Assembly (NCBI GenBank): GCA_023512835.1
Contig: CM042090.1
Location: 52,129,365 to 52,193,364 of the forward strand
Origin: Taxillus chinensis
Taxonomy: Eukaryota; Streptophyta; Magnoliopsida; Santalales; Loranthaceae
Direction of reading: 5' to 3'
DNA length: 64,000 nt
A model generated the notes under the pieces. That model did no database searches, was not told the origin of the DNA, and worked only from the letters and a program-made list of their open reading frames with translations. Within the stretch, counting starts at the first letter, position 1. Each line of letters opens with the position of its first letter. Both the position numbers and the translations under genes were made by a program. This document shows, piece by piece, positions 33,757-44,802 of this stretch.

Positions 33757-34015
33757 AATCTCGCTAACCTAGACTATGATAAAAACCCGGGTATAGGGTT
33801 TATGCATGAATGTAACAATTAGGAAAAGCAGTAAAACACAACTATCATGGCATTAAAGCATGTAAATCAAACTATCATGCAACGGCAATTAAGCGCAATA
33901 ATTAAATAAAGAATAAATAAAGAATGAAAGAATAAAATAATTTAAAACAAAGTATAAACCTCCTAATCCTAATCTTAGGCCTAACTCTCTAACATTCCCT
34001 AGCGGAGTTGCCAGC
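33757..34015 (-). promoter_or_regulatory. Leader and primer-binding site of element D
   Basis: The minus strand reads TGGCAACTCCGCTAGGGA at 34013-33996, close to the tRNA-Arg-type PBS (TGGCGACTCCGCTGGGGA) used by Tat/Ogre elements. The LTR to its right ends GGTGATGACA at 34016. The leader to the left is AT-rich and is cut by the solo LTR. Confidence 0.7.
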
Positions 34016-34860
34016 TGTCATCACCGAATTTCGTCCAGGGGGAAACCCACTTTTGCGATGCAGTTCTCCCACCCTTCACCTGAATGGTGATGAAAAAGAA
34101 CAGAGTTGCCACCAACTGTTTTTGGGGTGCAGTTGGTCACCTAAAAAAATGATCTGCGTTACCAAAGCTAGATTCGGGAGTTTGATTATGCATAGGGAAG
34201 GACTAGTACCCCTACGACACCTTTTCGGTACCTATCTTAAGATTTTGGAGGATTCTAATTCGTTTAAACTATTTGACCTAAAATTAACTAATCTAAAATT
34301 AATGTCAGATTTGTTTGTGGCCTAAAATTCTACTTGTTTTATTTTTCAAAATTATTTGTTACAGTTAAAATTAAATTCAATTTACCTAAGAGATCTAAAG
34401 GGATCCTAAAGTTTTGTCATTTCTTTTTATTTTCTACATTCAAAAAAAATCAAATTATTTTCTACAAAGTTAAAAGTGAGTCTTCACCAAAGGATAAAAA
34501 GTCCTAAATTTTACTTAAGTCTAAAAATTAATAAAAACTCTAAAGAGATTTTAAAAAAATTACTTTTATTCTTTGAAAAAAAATTAGATTGTTTTTGGAA
34601 AACTTTTTTTATTTTGTTTTGTTTTGTCTCTATCTTTTTTTTTTTGAAAAGAAAACATTTTTAAAACAATTTCAAAAAAAAAAAAACAAAACAAAAAAAA
34701 ACAAAAAAACAAAATACAAGTAAAAGTGTTTCTGTGTGTGTGAGTGACAACCACAAAAATAAAACTCTCTTCTTTTTTTTCTCACTTTTCACTCTCTTTT
34801 TTTTTTTGATATACATGGTGTACATGTTATAAAGTCTACAATTGCAAAAGTACGAATGTG
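34016..34860 (-). repeat. 5' LTR (proximal part) of element D
   Basis: Follows the PBS. The first 300 bases include GTTGGTGGCAACTCTG, a second PBS-like phrase; 34320-34850 is extremely A/T-rich with long A and T runs. The outer LTR boundary is not clear; the sequence could extend to about 35140. Confidence 0.55.
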
Positions 34861-35937
34861 TAATGACCCGTGTCTACTAACTGAATAAACAAAACATGAG
34901 CCAAAGAATTGAGCTCAACATTCTTAAAACAAAACACAATTTAGCCAATGTGGCTTCACAACTAAATAATCACACATAAGCATCAAGCCAGTGTGGCTTT
35001 TATTCTAAATCTTTCTTTCTTTTTTCTTTTTCTTTTTTTTTTTAGCAAAAACAAATACATAGGACAGCTGGAGTTTCTAATGCATACCCTTTTCAAAATG
35101 TGATGGGCTTTTTCCACAATGTGCATCACAGCCTTTTCCAATAATATCACAAAATAAAGAAAAGGATGCAAAGACAATCCACGATGACTTAGAGGTCTTG
35201 CACCCTAACTCCACACACCAAACACTGAGCACTAATAAGTAATCACATGCTTACTTGACTCCTACCATTAAATAACCAATGTTGAATGCAAGAAGAGTAG
35301 CAATTATTACCCATACCCTAAAATGGCACTCAAAGGCTAAAAGAAGCTGTTCTCATTTTTCATTTCTTTTTCACTCAACTTTAAGGGTTACTTAGGTCTA
35401 TCATAGCATTTCATGTTTAACTAATATTCAAAACTCAGCTCCAAAAACATGGTGATATCATTCAAAAGATAAAGACATGATCAAACTAAATTAGAGCACA
35501 TTTTAACTACTTAAAAACCCTTATCACAACATGATACTAATGTAGCATAAAAAAAAAATTAAGCCAAAATTGCATACTTAATATCCATGCCTCCACAAGC
35601 AAATCATTCAAGCAAACAACTCAAACAATCATGCAACTAAAAACAGTTTTTTATTTTTTGTTTTTTTTGTTAAAATAAATGACTAACAAACTATCTAAGA
35701 TAAAATTATAAATAAAACATGCAATCACAACATAAAAGACAAGCAAGTGGCTCAAGTCACTCCCCATACACCACACTTATGGTATGCTATGTCCTCATGG
35801 CATAAAATGGGGAGTAGGAAAAACACTTACCCCTGGTTTGGCACACTGTAATAGTAGATGACATTGGCCACCATTCGTCGCACCTGAGCCACAAAGTCAA
35901 CCGACGTCTCGCCGCGCACTTCCCAAGTTTCCTTCCC
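34861..35937. other. Non-coding junction between D and the 3' region of B
   Basis: No gene. 35148-35481 is the block repeated at 13235-13612. 35500-35740 is A-rich. The last part (35750-35850) reads on the minus strand as CCATTTTATGCCATGAGGAC and TAAGTGTGGTGTATGGGG, resembling the purine-rich 3' untranslated region that follows the last ORF in Athila elements. The 3' LTR of B was not found and may be deleted. Confidence 0.5.
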
Positions 35938-38183
35938 TTATAGAATAGCCATCATGTAGTAGCAAGCAAAGATCCCACAGCTGAATTGGTCAGGCTGTTG
36001 GGGAATTTGCATTTCGTTGTAGTGAATAAGAGGGAGCTTGTCCGCCAACAAGCCTTCTTTGATCATCGCCACTTTGATTTGTTTGATGAACCCATGCACT
36101 AACTGTCTTTTTCGTCTGGCAAAACCTTCGCCTTGGCTTGGATCATATAGCATGGCATGTCCTATATCCAGATTCAAACGGACCAATACATAGTGGTGGT
36201 CAATGTGCACCGGAATCAGCACCTCATGCATAGCATGCCAAGGGCGGTGCCCTTCATTCTCACCATTGATACGTTGGCGCCACACCTCTTCGGACAAGGG
36301 TTGATTGAATATCTCGCACAGCATGATGGAAGTGAACTGAGCTAAGGGGTAGTTATGAGGCTCAGTCTCCACTACATAGCGCATGGTCTTGCAGAAGAGG
36401 TCTATCTCTTCGGAGTAGAGATATTCATTCTATGAGATCCTCTTTAGGCAAAAAGGGGTGAAGATATCATTATCCCGTATAAAGCGAGCCCTCTGAACCG
36501 TGGAATTGATGAACTCTTCAAATGCTGCTTGGCTCTCGTTGGATGATAAAGCTGGATTAATGATTAAATGGATAGGAGGGCCAAGAAGGTCTTCAGGTTC
36601 AGCAGGCATGTATGTACCCCAAGAGACAGGAAGTATAATAGGCACAAGAGCCTGAGAATATGCAGGATCAGTAAAAGGCTGGAAGGGTGAATACCCTTCT
36701 GCTGGCTCTATCTCCTCTCGAGGCTGGAAGGGTGAATACCCTGTTGCTGGCTCTGCCTCATCTGGGTGATAGTAAGATGGCCCAGCTGAAGATTCTGGTT
36801 GAGGTAGATCCGCCTGGGCTGGATAAGAAACTTTAGGGGATAGAGAGGGTTCTTCATCAGATATCTCCACTATAGGAGAACGTTTTGATGCTTTCCTCTT
36901 GCTCAAGGCCTTCCAGATTTTGCCTGGGAGGCCTTTGACTTCTTTGTTGTCCTTCCTCAGGGCTTCCACCTCGCGCTGGGTTCTGGCATTTGCCTCCCTG
37001 AGTTGTTGTGTTTCTTGCCTGCAAGCTTCGGTAGATGCAGCAGGAGGAGCTTCTGGGGCTTCCCATGCTCTAGGAGATGCATGAGCAACTACGTCTGGGG
37101 CCTCCCATGCTCTAGTTCTAGGTCGTGAAGTAGTTTGTTGGTCTCCAGAGATGAGGGCCATTAATTCTTCAAATTGGGCACTAGTGATGTGCCCATTAGT
37201 GACTGCCCAATTGATGACCTCCACTTCGTTCACCACCTGCCCACGAATGCCTTGAAAGAAATTGAAAATATCTTCTTTATGTATATTGAACTGCATGTAC
37301 ATGGCAGTGAGTCTGTATAGAGTCTGCTTCCTTTGATCCAAATGAGGAGAGGTCTCCCTTGCAAAGTCAGTGGATCGCTCCACATGAACACTGTGCCTAG
37401 CGAGCTGTGATGGAGGAGGAACATTGGTTGCCCAATGACCTCTGGTACTGATCCCCAAACCCCCTTCAGCATGAAATACTCTTAACACCCAGTGAGAAGG
37501 AAAAGTGATGCTATCCATGGAGGAAAAATGCAAAGCAGCCATGCTTTGAAATATCAAACACAAAAGTCTGCCATTTATCTGCTTTGATGAGTTTTTCTTC
37601 CACCATTTAAAAATGGTAGTGGCCCAATCCACATTTAGCATATGATCAATGCTATACATGAACTCCAGGTGTGGCTTAGGCACACTATCTATCCCACTGG
37701 TCTGAATCAATAAGCATTTCCCTACCAGGTAGGCTAGGCATCTAAATCTTCCAACAAAACTATTCTTGGTATACTGCCTTCGACTTTGAAATTTTCTAGC
37801 ATAGTTGCGTGCGATGCCAAATTCTCCTAGGCTTAGGCGAGGGAAGCTATCACTGGGTGCGGGAGGTTAAAGCAATGTCTAATAATTTCAGGGGTAATTC
37901 GACATAAACCCCTTGCACAACCCCTATCGGTTCATCCTCACTCACATAGACAGATGCATAAAATTCTTGTAGGGCGAGTAGGAAATAGCCGGGCCAGGCC
38001 GGATACTAACCTTTGTAATCCCAAATTTTGAATTTTAAGAGCCACCTCTCTAACCCAGCCCAGCTCTGAAGCCTCCAAAGCCTGCATATCAAGAGCATGC
38101 ACACAGAGTATCTCCTCCTTAGGTTGGCTATCAGCACTAGCTGAGTGCACCTCCAACTGGCCAGTCCTCCTTGTGTGCACCAT
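35938..38183 (-). pseudogene. ORF3 of Athila-like element B: helical domain plus Ulp1/C48-like cysteine protease
   Basis: The ATG at 38183 (MVHTRRTG) opens a roughly 750-residue region with a frameshift near 37940-37860 and one in-frame TAG (36430-36432). Modules: an N-terminal domain (EFYASVYV, ITPEIIRHCFNLP, then LAYLVGKCLLIQTSG) like the plant transposon-protein domain; a middle block (37171-37302) with MYMQFN and INWAVTNG; an amphipathic helix (QETQQLREANARTQREVEAL); a basic cluster SKRKASKR followed by IVEISDEE; a Pro-rich part with GYSPFQP twice; and a C48-like domain. In the last 148-residue part, H64 (HHYVLVRL), D81 (LYDPSQ), Q130 and C136 (IPQQPDQFSC) match Ulp1 proteases. No membrane segment. 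It parallels ORF3 of S module by module. Likely a SUMO-type deconjugase; this copy is broken. Confidence 0.82.
36850..36873 (-). other. SUMO-interacting-motif-like stretch in ORF3 of B
   Basis: IVEISDEE fits the SIM pattern (V/I)(V/I)x(V/I) followed by acidic residues and serine, and directly follows SKRKASKR. Confidence 0.55.
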
Positions 38184-38622
38184 CTTTGGAATGAGAATAA
38201 AGAGCAAAGAGCAGAAAACTGAAGAGCAAAAGAGCAAAAGAGCAGAGTTTCTCTAATACTCAGATCTGGAGTGATTTTGGTGTGGTAGCCTTTTAAGATG
38301 GCCTCTCTTTATATAGCGTGCAAAAGGAAAGATGCTCCAATTGGCGTGATACACGTGCCCCTAAATTTTCAGAGTGTTCTGACTAAAATAGCCCTTGCAC
38401 GTGAATTGGTTGAATTGGCGTGCAGGTCAGAATCGTCCCAAACTTTGGTGGTGGGTCCCCCTTGAGCTGGCAAGCAATAGTCCCTTCTGCACATGAATTG
38501 TTTGAAGCTTCTAGGAGGGCTAAAACCGGTAGTTTGCATTTTTGAGCCTCCATATGACAGCTAGAAATTCGCGTGCAAGAGTAAACGTGATTCACATGGT
38601 CTTCATCTACCATTCCAGAAAG
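38184..38622 (-). promoter_or_regulatory. Candidate internal promoter of ORF3 in B
   Basis: On the minus strand: hairpin TGCACGTGAATT/AATTGGCGTGCA (38396-38424), a further CACGTG near 38350, TATATAAAG box (38308-38315), and a leader with GCTCTTTTGCTCTTTTGCTC repeats before the ORF3 ATG 125 bases after the TATA box. The hairpin and the CAATTCATGTGCA word resemble elements of the chromovirus and B LTR upstream regions. The block is joined directly to a truncated integrase at about 38623. Confidence 0.55.
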
Positions 38623-39557
38623 TTACAACTCTGTGTAAAATTTAGCACTATCATAGGCATCCAGCCTAAGCTCATCTAACTCAATTAATTGAGTCATCCT
38701 AAGCTCCTTGGTCTCTTGTGGGTTAAAATTTAACTTCTTTAAGGCCCAATGAGCCTTGTGTTCTAGTTCCACAGGCAAGTGACATGCCTTACCATATAGA
38801 ATACGGTAAGGTGACATCCCAATGGGAGTTTTGTAAGCTGTCCTATATGCCCATAAGGCTTCATCAAGCCTTTGAGACCAATCTTTCCTATTGGCTCCAA
38901 CAGTTTTCTCTAAAATGGCCTTAATCTCTTTGTTGGACACTTCTGCTTGTCCATTAGCTTGCGGGTGGTAGGCTAAAGACTTCCTATGAGTGACACCATA
39001 CTTGTTCAATAATTTGTCAAACAATTTGTTGCAGAAATGACTACCCTCATCACTGATTATAGCCCTTGGTGTCCCAAAACGGCTAAAGATGTTCCTAGTA
39101 AGGAAGTGAGTCACAACCCTAGCATCATTCACTCTAGTAGGAATAGCTTCTACCCACTTAGACACATAATCCACAGCAAGCAAAATGTATGAATACCCAT
39201 CGAATTGGGGGAATGGCCCCATGAAGTCAATGCCCCAAATGTCAAAAATTTCAACTGAAGGATTCCAGTTAAGGGCATCTCATTTTTCCTAGACAGACCA
39301 CCTACCCTTTGACATCTATCACACTTTTTGATGTGGACATAGGTGTCATTCACCATGTGAGGCCAATAAAAGCCACACTGCATGATTTTAGCCACAGTTC
39401 TTTGCACCCCAAAGTGGCCCCCATAATGTGATGCATGACAATGATGTATTATGTCATCTACCTCCTCCTCAAGGACACACTTTCTAATGATTTGGTCAGA
39501 ACACCTCCTATAAAGAATTGGGTCTTCCCAAATGAATTTCTTAGCATCCACTAACAA
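38623..39557 (-). pseudogene. pol: Integrase of Athila-like element B, C-terminally truncated
   Basis: Two frames. 39557-39280 has the HHCC zinc domain (HHCHASHYGGHFG to KKCDRCQR). After a frameshift near 39260, 39222-38623 has the core with D in [10 protein letters not shown] in [10 protein letters not shown] and E in [13 protein letters not shown], then [16 protein letters not shown] and [16 protein letters not shown], which are typical Athila/Tat phrases. It stops at [10 protein letters not shown], where the usual basic C-terminal part should follow; instead the ORF3 promoter block begins. The deletion or fusion point is therefore about 38620. Confidence 0.88.
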
Positions 39558-40075
39558 TTTCTTTCTCTGGTGGTAGTCTAACTACTTGGGTATGAACCCA
39601 GTGGCTAAATAATTTGCTATGTCATCAAACCAAGGAAGATGATGCACCTCAAACAACTTCTCATCAGGAAAGTCATCTACAATGGGTAGAGACTTAGGTG
39701 CATTCTCCACACGGGAGAGGTGATCAGCCACAGAATTTAGGGCTCCCTTTGTGTCTCTAATTTCAAGGTCAAATTCCTGTAAGAGGAGAACCCACCTAAT
39801 CAAGCATGGCTTAGCTTCTTTTTTAGCAAACAAATATTTCAATGCAGCATGATCAGTATAAACAATGACTTTAGACCCAAAAAGGTAGGGTCTAAACTTG
39901 TTGCAGCCATAAACCACGGCTAACAACTCTTTCTCAGTAGTGGTATAGTTCTGTTGAGCATCATCTAAGGTCTTACTAGCATAGTAAATGACCCTAAACA
40001 CCTTTTCTCGCCTTTGCCCTAAGACTACCCCCACAGCATAATCACTCGCATCACACGTTAGCTCAAAAGGCTGAG
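39558..40075 (-). pseudogene. pol: RNase H of element B
   Basis: Minus frame with the RNase H core: [18 protein letters not shown], the E of [10 protein letters not shown], the D of [11 protein letters not shown], and the VADHLSRVE end motif; about 150 codons. It starts after a frameshift near 40058-40075 that separates it from RT, and ends at an in-frame TAG (39582-39584) after IPK, where the frame continues into the integrase zinc domain. RNase H removes the RNA template during reverse transcription. Confidence 0.88.
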
Positions 40076-41042
40076 CCCAGTTGTGACTATAACAGGTGCA
40101 GTGACTAACTTACCCTTGAGGATGTTGAAAGCTTCTAAGCAATCTGCATTAAACTCAAAGCTTGTGTCTTTTTCTAACAACCTACTCATGGGTATTGCAA
40201 TTTTTGAGAAGTCCTTAATGAATCTCCTATAAAAGCCAGCATGGCCAAGGAAACTTCTCACTCCTTTTTCATTGGTTGGAGGTGGCAGAGTCTCAATAGT
40301 GGAGATTTTTGCCTTGTCTACCTCCAAACCATGTGCAGACACCTTGTGCCCTAGAACTATCCCCTCAGTTACCATGAAATGGCATTTCTCCAAATTTAGG
40401 ACTAGTTCCTTCTCCTCACATCTCTCTAAGACCACATCTAGATTTTTCAAGCACTATTGGTAGGAGGAACCAAACACCGAAAAGTCATCCATGAAGACCT
40501 CCATGATCTCCTCAACCAAACCCTGAAAAATGGCCATCATACACCTTTGAAAGGTGGCAGGGGCATTACAAAGCCCAAATGGCATTCTCCTAAATGCAAA
40601 AGTGCCAAAAGGGCACGTGAAGGTGGTCTTTTCTTGGTCCTCAGGGCTTAACCATGATCTGATTATACCCGGAATAGCCATCTAAAAAGCAGTAGTGACT
40701 ATAGCCAACTAACCTATCCAACATTTGGTCAATGAAAGGAAGAGGAAAATGATCCTTCCTAGTAGCCTTGTTCAGCTTTCTATAGTCAACACACATTCTC
40801 CACCCCGTCACAGTGCGAGATGGGATCAATTCATTTTTCTCATTTTTAATCACGGTCATGCCCCCTTTCTTGGGCACAACATGCAATGGACTCACCCACT
40901 CACTATCGGAAATAGCATAAATTATACCCGCATTTTTCCATTTTAAAATTTCTTTTCTAACAACTTCTTTCATGGCAGGGTTTAATCTTCTTTGTCTTTC
41001 AGCAGTGGGTTTAAAATCATCATTCATCAAAATTTTATGCAT
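40058..41042 (-). pseudogene. pol: Reverse transcriptase of element B
   Basis: Three frame pieces. 41042-40641 has the gypsy RT start (ILKWKNAGIIYAISDSEWVSPLHVV, WRMCVDYRKLNKAT, FPLPFIDQMLDRL). 40681-40454 has TTFTCPFGTFAFRRMPFGL, CNAPATFQRCM and the catalytic FMDDFSVFG. 40450-40058 has the thumb/connection (HKVSAHGLEVDKAKI, FLGHAGFYRRFIKDFSK). The sequence pattern, including FMDDFSV, is that of the Athila branch. A frameshift near 40660 and a TAG at 40454-40456 break it. Confidence 0.9.
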
Positions 41043-41861
41043 GCAAATCCCTGGACTAATACCCCTAATGTCTTCAATGTTCCATCCTAGGGCCTTTTTG
41101 TGTTTCCTAAGGACTTATAGCAATTGAGTGCACTCCACATCATTCAAATTAGAAGCAACAATGACAGGGAATTGATTTGTAGAGTCTAGAAATTCGTACC
41201 TTAAGTGTCCAGGCAGCTCCTTCAGTTCTGGAGCTGGAGGCACGTCATCTTCTTTCACCTTCTCAGCTTGCTCCAGAGAGTTTGTAGTTTGCTCATCTAC
41301 CTCAGCTGTCAAGTACATCTCTTCATCTTGTTGAGCTTCTATAAGCTGAAGGGCTCCATTATTGGTGGTGGTAATTTCTTCTGCCAAGTAGTCTTCCACC
41401 AATTCCTCAAGGTCTTCAACCCAAAGGCAGTCCTCCTCCTCTTGACCTTGCAAAGCCTTCCCCATGTGGAAGACTAAGGTCTCCTCATTAATTCTCAGAG
41501 TTAGCTGCCCTTGAGCAACATCAATCAATGCACAACCCGTTCTGAGAAATGGTCTTCCAAGGAGTAGCTGAACTCCTCTATCTTCTTCCATCTCCAAAAC
41601 TACAAAGTCCGCTGGAAATATGAAGGAGCCCACTTTGACTAACACGTCTTCAATTATCCCATCAGGCCTTCCAGTAGACCGGTCAGCAAACTGCAATGAT
41701 ATGGAAGTGGGCTTCATGCCCTTAAGCCCAAGCTGCTTGTACAAAGCAAAGGAGATCAAATTGATGCTGGCCCCTAAATCACATAGGGCCTGCTGCTGCG
41801 GTGCATTACCAATCACACAAGGGAGATTAAAACTGCCCGGATCTTTATGCTTGATGGGCAA
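41043..41861 (-). pseudogene. pol: Protease and linker of element B
   Basis: Aspartic protease of the Athila type: GSFNLPCVIGN, catalytic CDLGASINLI, YKQLGLKGMKPTSISLQFAD, then LLLGRPFLRTGCALIDV as the flap and psi-loop end. A long Glu-rich linker follows up to VECTQLL and a TAA at 41115-41117, beyond which the same frame enters RT. The DLG in place of DTG/DSG is usual in this branch. Confidence 0.87.
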
Positions 41862-43753
41862 ACTCTATTGAACAACACTGCTCACCTTGTTAGTGATTGC
41901 CACCGTCTCATGATCCCCATATTTCCTCTTCTTCTTCACAAAATCTTTGATGTACTTTCTATACCTAGGCATCTGCTCCAAGATTTCCACAAATGGAATG
42001 TTAATTTCAAGCCTCTTGAACAAACTCAGAAAGCGCTCATGCTCTTCTTCAACCCTCTGGTTCCTCAGCCTCTGAGGAAATGGCATAGTAGGCCTGAGCT
42101 CTTGCCTCTGTTCTTCAACTATTCTGTCTTGACTCAGCTGCTGGTCCTTCTTTTCTTGCACTCTTTCTTCAGTTTTATCTGATTTTCCTTGGTCATCAGC
42201 TTCCAAGGGTCTGCTCTGTTCTTCTGGAATTGCCTTCTTCTTAGGCACTTCAGCTTCTTTCAGTGCCTTCCTGCTTCTTAGAGTAATAGCCTTGCAGCTC
42301 TCCTTGGGGTTCACCTCAATATCACTTGGAAACGATTTAGCTGAGACTCCTTGATTTACATTCTGGGCCAAACTCATCAGCTCTCCTTGGTCTGCTCTGT
42401 TATTCTTCATTGAAGATTCCATGGTGACTACCCTTTCCTCCAAATTATCCTCTCTTTTGGTTGGCTCATCCACATTCTGATATACCCTTCCTCTTTGCTG
42501 TTGAGGCTGGGGCTGTTTCTGCTCGAATCCTGGAGGTGGGTGTGAATAATTATCCGTAGCATACGGATTCTGCTTCATCCCTGGGGGCACATATTTGTAC
42601 TAAAATGAGATATCTCCCCCTCGGTTCTGGTTTTTCTGAAATGGCTGAGATTGCTGCTGGTTCTGGTTGTACCCTTGTTGTTGTTGAGGATAAAATTGCT
42701 GCTTCTGATACAAGCCCTTTCCTCCAACATAATTTGCTTCTTCAGCTCCACTCCAGCCCTACTCAGCTACTGGTAAAGCTTGTTGTGATCCTTCAACTTT
42801 AAGAGCCAATACTTCCATGCCTTTCACTAAAGCTTGAATCTGTGCTTGCATATCATTGGAAGAATTATCAACTGAAGCTATCTTCTCCCTTGGCTTTGAA
42901 GTACGCACATTAGACCACTGCCAATCAACTAATGACAGCCTCTCCAAGAGCTCTGCTGCTGCGTCAGGCTCTAGATTCATCAAGCATCCTCCAGCAGCTG
43001 CATTCACCTTGTCTTGTGAGTGGGACTGAAGACCTGTGTAGAAAGATTCAATTTGAATCCACTGGGGTCTTCCATGATCAGGGCATCTTCTCACTAAGTC
43101 TTTGAAACGCTCCCAAGCTTCATGAAGAGTCTCCATCTCATCTTGCCTGAATCTGCTAATCTCCCCTCTGAGCTGGATCACCTTGGAAGGAGGGAAGTAC
43201 TTTGACATGAACTTGGTCTGCATCTCCTCCCAAGTGTTGATTGAACCTGCTGGCAGATTGTTGAACCAGCCAAGAGCTCTATCCCTTAAAGAGAAAGGGA
43301 AAAGCCTTAGCTTTATTGCCTCCTCCGATACATTGTTGATCTTTATGGTATCGCACATCTGGTAGAACCTCATCAAATGCTGGTGTGGATCATCCATGGC
43401 TGTTCCTCCAAACGCGTTGTTGCTCACCATGTTGATCAACGCCGGCTTCAGCTCGAAGCTATTTGCTTGGACTCTTGTCTGCCAAATCCCAGAATAATGG
43501 TCTGACATCATTGGCCTCGCATAATATAAGAAGGTTCTGGGCATAAACCGATTCCCCTCTTCTTCTGGATACAGGCCATTGTAATTGGCCCCTCTTTGCG
43601 GTGCACCATCACAAGGTCTGAGATCTGCCATCAAGTCGCCTACGGATTGCTCCAAGCCTTGAAGTGCTTCTTCAGCCTCACGTTCGGCTTCGTCAGCCTC
43701 TCGTGCTGCTTCCCTAGCTGCTCTGCGGCCTACTCTGAACAATCGCTCCGGTT
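41862..43753 (-). pseudogene. gag: Gag of element B
   Basis: One frame with in-frame TAGs at 42759-42761, 42602-42604 region and 41865-41867. The N-terminal third is Ala/Glu/Arg-rich (ADEAEREAEEALQGLEQ). The capsid domain follows: DPHQHLMRFYQMCDTIKINN, LRLFPFSLRDRALGWFNNLP, TWEEMQTKFMSKYFPPSK and FRQDEMETLHEAWERFKDLV. Then come a Gln/Asn-rich stretch and the Athila-specific PR-entry region (PFPQRL, FLSLFKRLEINIPFVEIL, EQMPRYRKYIKDFV). No ATG lies close to the PBS, so the true start is unclear. The frame continues into PR at 41861. Confidence 0.88.
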
Positions 43754-43771
43754 CTCGATTGAATGGCGACA
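43754..43771 (-). promoter_or_regulatory. Degenerate tRNA-Asp-type primer-binding site of B
   Basis: The minus strand reads TGTCGCCATTCAATCGAG followed by AACCGG, aligning with the TGGCGCCGTTGCCGGGGA site typical of Athila elements at most positions. The preceding LTR end has the GTGGGATCGACCCC phrase also typical of that branch. Confidence 0.6.
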
Positions 43772-43772
43772 A

Positions 43773-44802
43773 GAAAGGGGTCGATCCCACAGAGATTACC
43801 AAGTTATCTAGCTTTAACTTAAATCACCAAATTAATCTTGCTTAAAACAATGTCTCGGCAAACAAAATTGTGTTTTAAAATTACTTTACTGAAAACAGAA
43901 TTACAATTGAAATAACTAAAAAAAACGTTGGATTTAGAATCAAGGATTAAGGCATCTAGGGTCACAATTTCACCTCCCTATGTTATCTCTACTGGTTCAT
44001 GGTATTAGGGTTGTCTGATTGAAAACATGCTAAACATAAGCCAAGGACAACAAATGGTCATTGAGGTCCTTTTAAGAGTTGTATGCCAGAATGGTCATCT
44101 AAACACACAAACATGCAAAGCCAATAAATCATACTTACAAAAGGATAATGATCACACCAATTACAAATAAGTTATGAATCTCAATCCGCCCCAGACTAGA
44201 GCTAAGAATACCAAGGTGTACATCCAAAGATAAAAATTAAGAATAGATTCATAAAACATGCAAAACTCAATCATCCAAACCCAATATTCATAAACACAGC
44301 AAAGCAACAAGGGGGCTACATTGCTCCCCTAGATTATAAGAACTACTCACGCATGATTACAAGCAAAACCATAGCAGTAAAGCTAAACATCTTCTTGTAA
44401 TCCACGCGCGCAACAAGGCTTCAAATCCAGGCTCCAAAATCCGCGACGGGTGACTGCGACGGCTGCAATGGCTGCTCTCCTAGGTCAAGGAGCAACCTCC
44501 AAGTCATGAAGCCTCTCTCTCCCTCTAAAAACGTGTAGGGGGGTCTAAGTTACATATCATGGGGCATGGAGCCTCTATTTATAGAGGTTGGATGGGCCTT
44601 GAGGTGTGTACCCTAGCCCATCTATCAAAACGACGTAGTTTTGATAAGTGACACTCCACACTTTAAAATCTCTATCTTCCATCCACAATTTGGACATGGG
44701 CCTTCAGGAACAAATGATCAGCATGGAAAAACGATAGGATCGGTCTAAAAATATCTCTGCACGTCAGTTTGCACGTGATATGGTGAATTCACGTACAGCT
44801 CC
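43773..44802 (-). repeat. 5' LTR of B, proximal part (R/U5 and promoter)
   Basis: Runs from the PBS to the insertion site of C. It contains, on the minus strand, an ACGT palindrome (44623-44644) about 50 bp upstream of a CTATAAATAGAGG TATA box (44570-44583), a CT-rich leader near 44515, and a G-box hairpin at 44770-44797. It is completed by 53949-54313 beyond C. Confidence 0.7.

Noticed and set aside
34858..34875. TGTAATGACCCGTGT as the start of a chromovirus LTR
   Set aside because: Only about the first 15 bases match; the following sequence is unlike any chromovirus LTR in the window.
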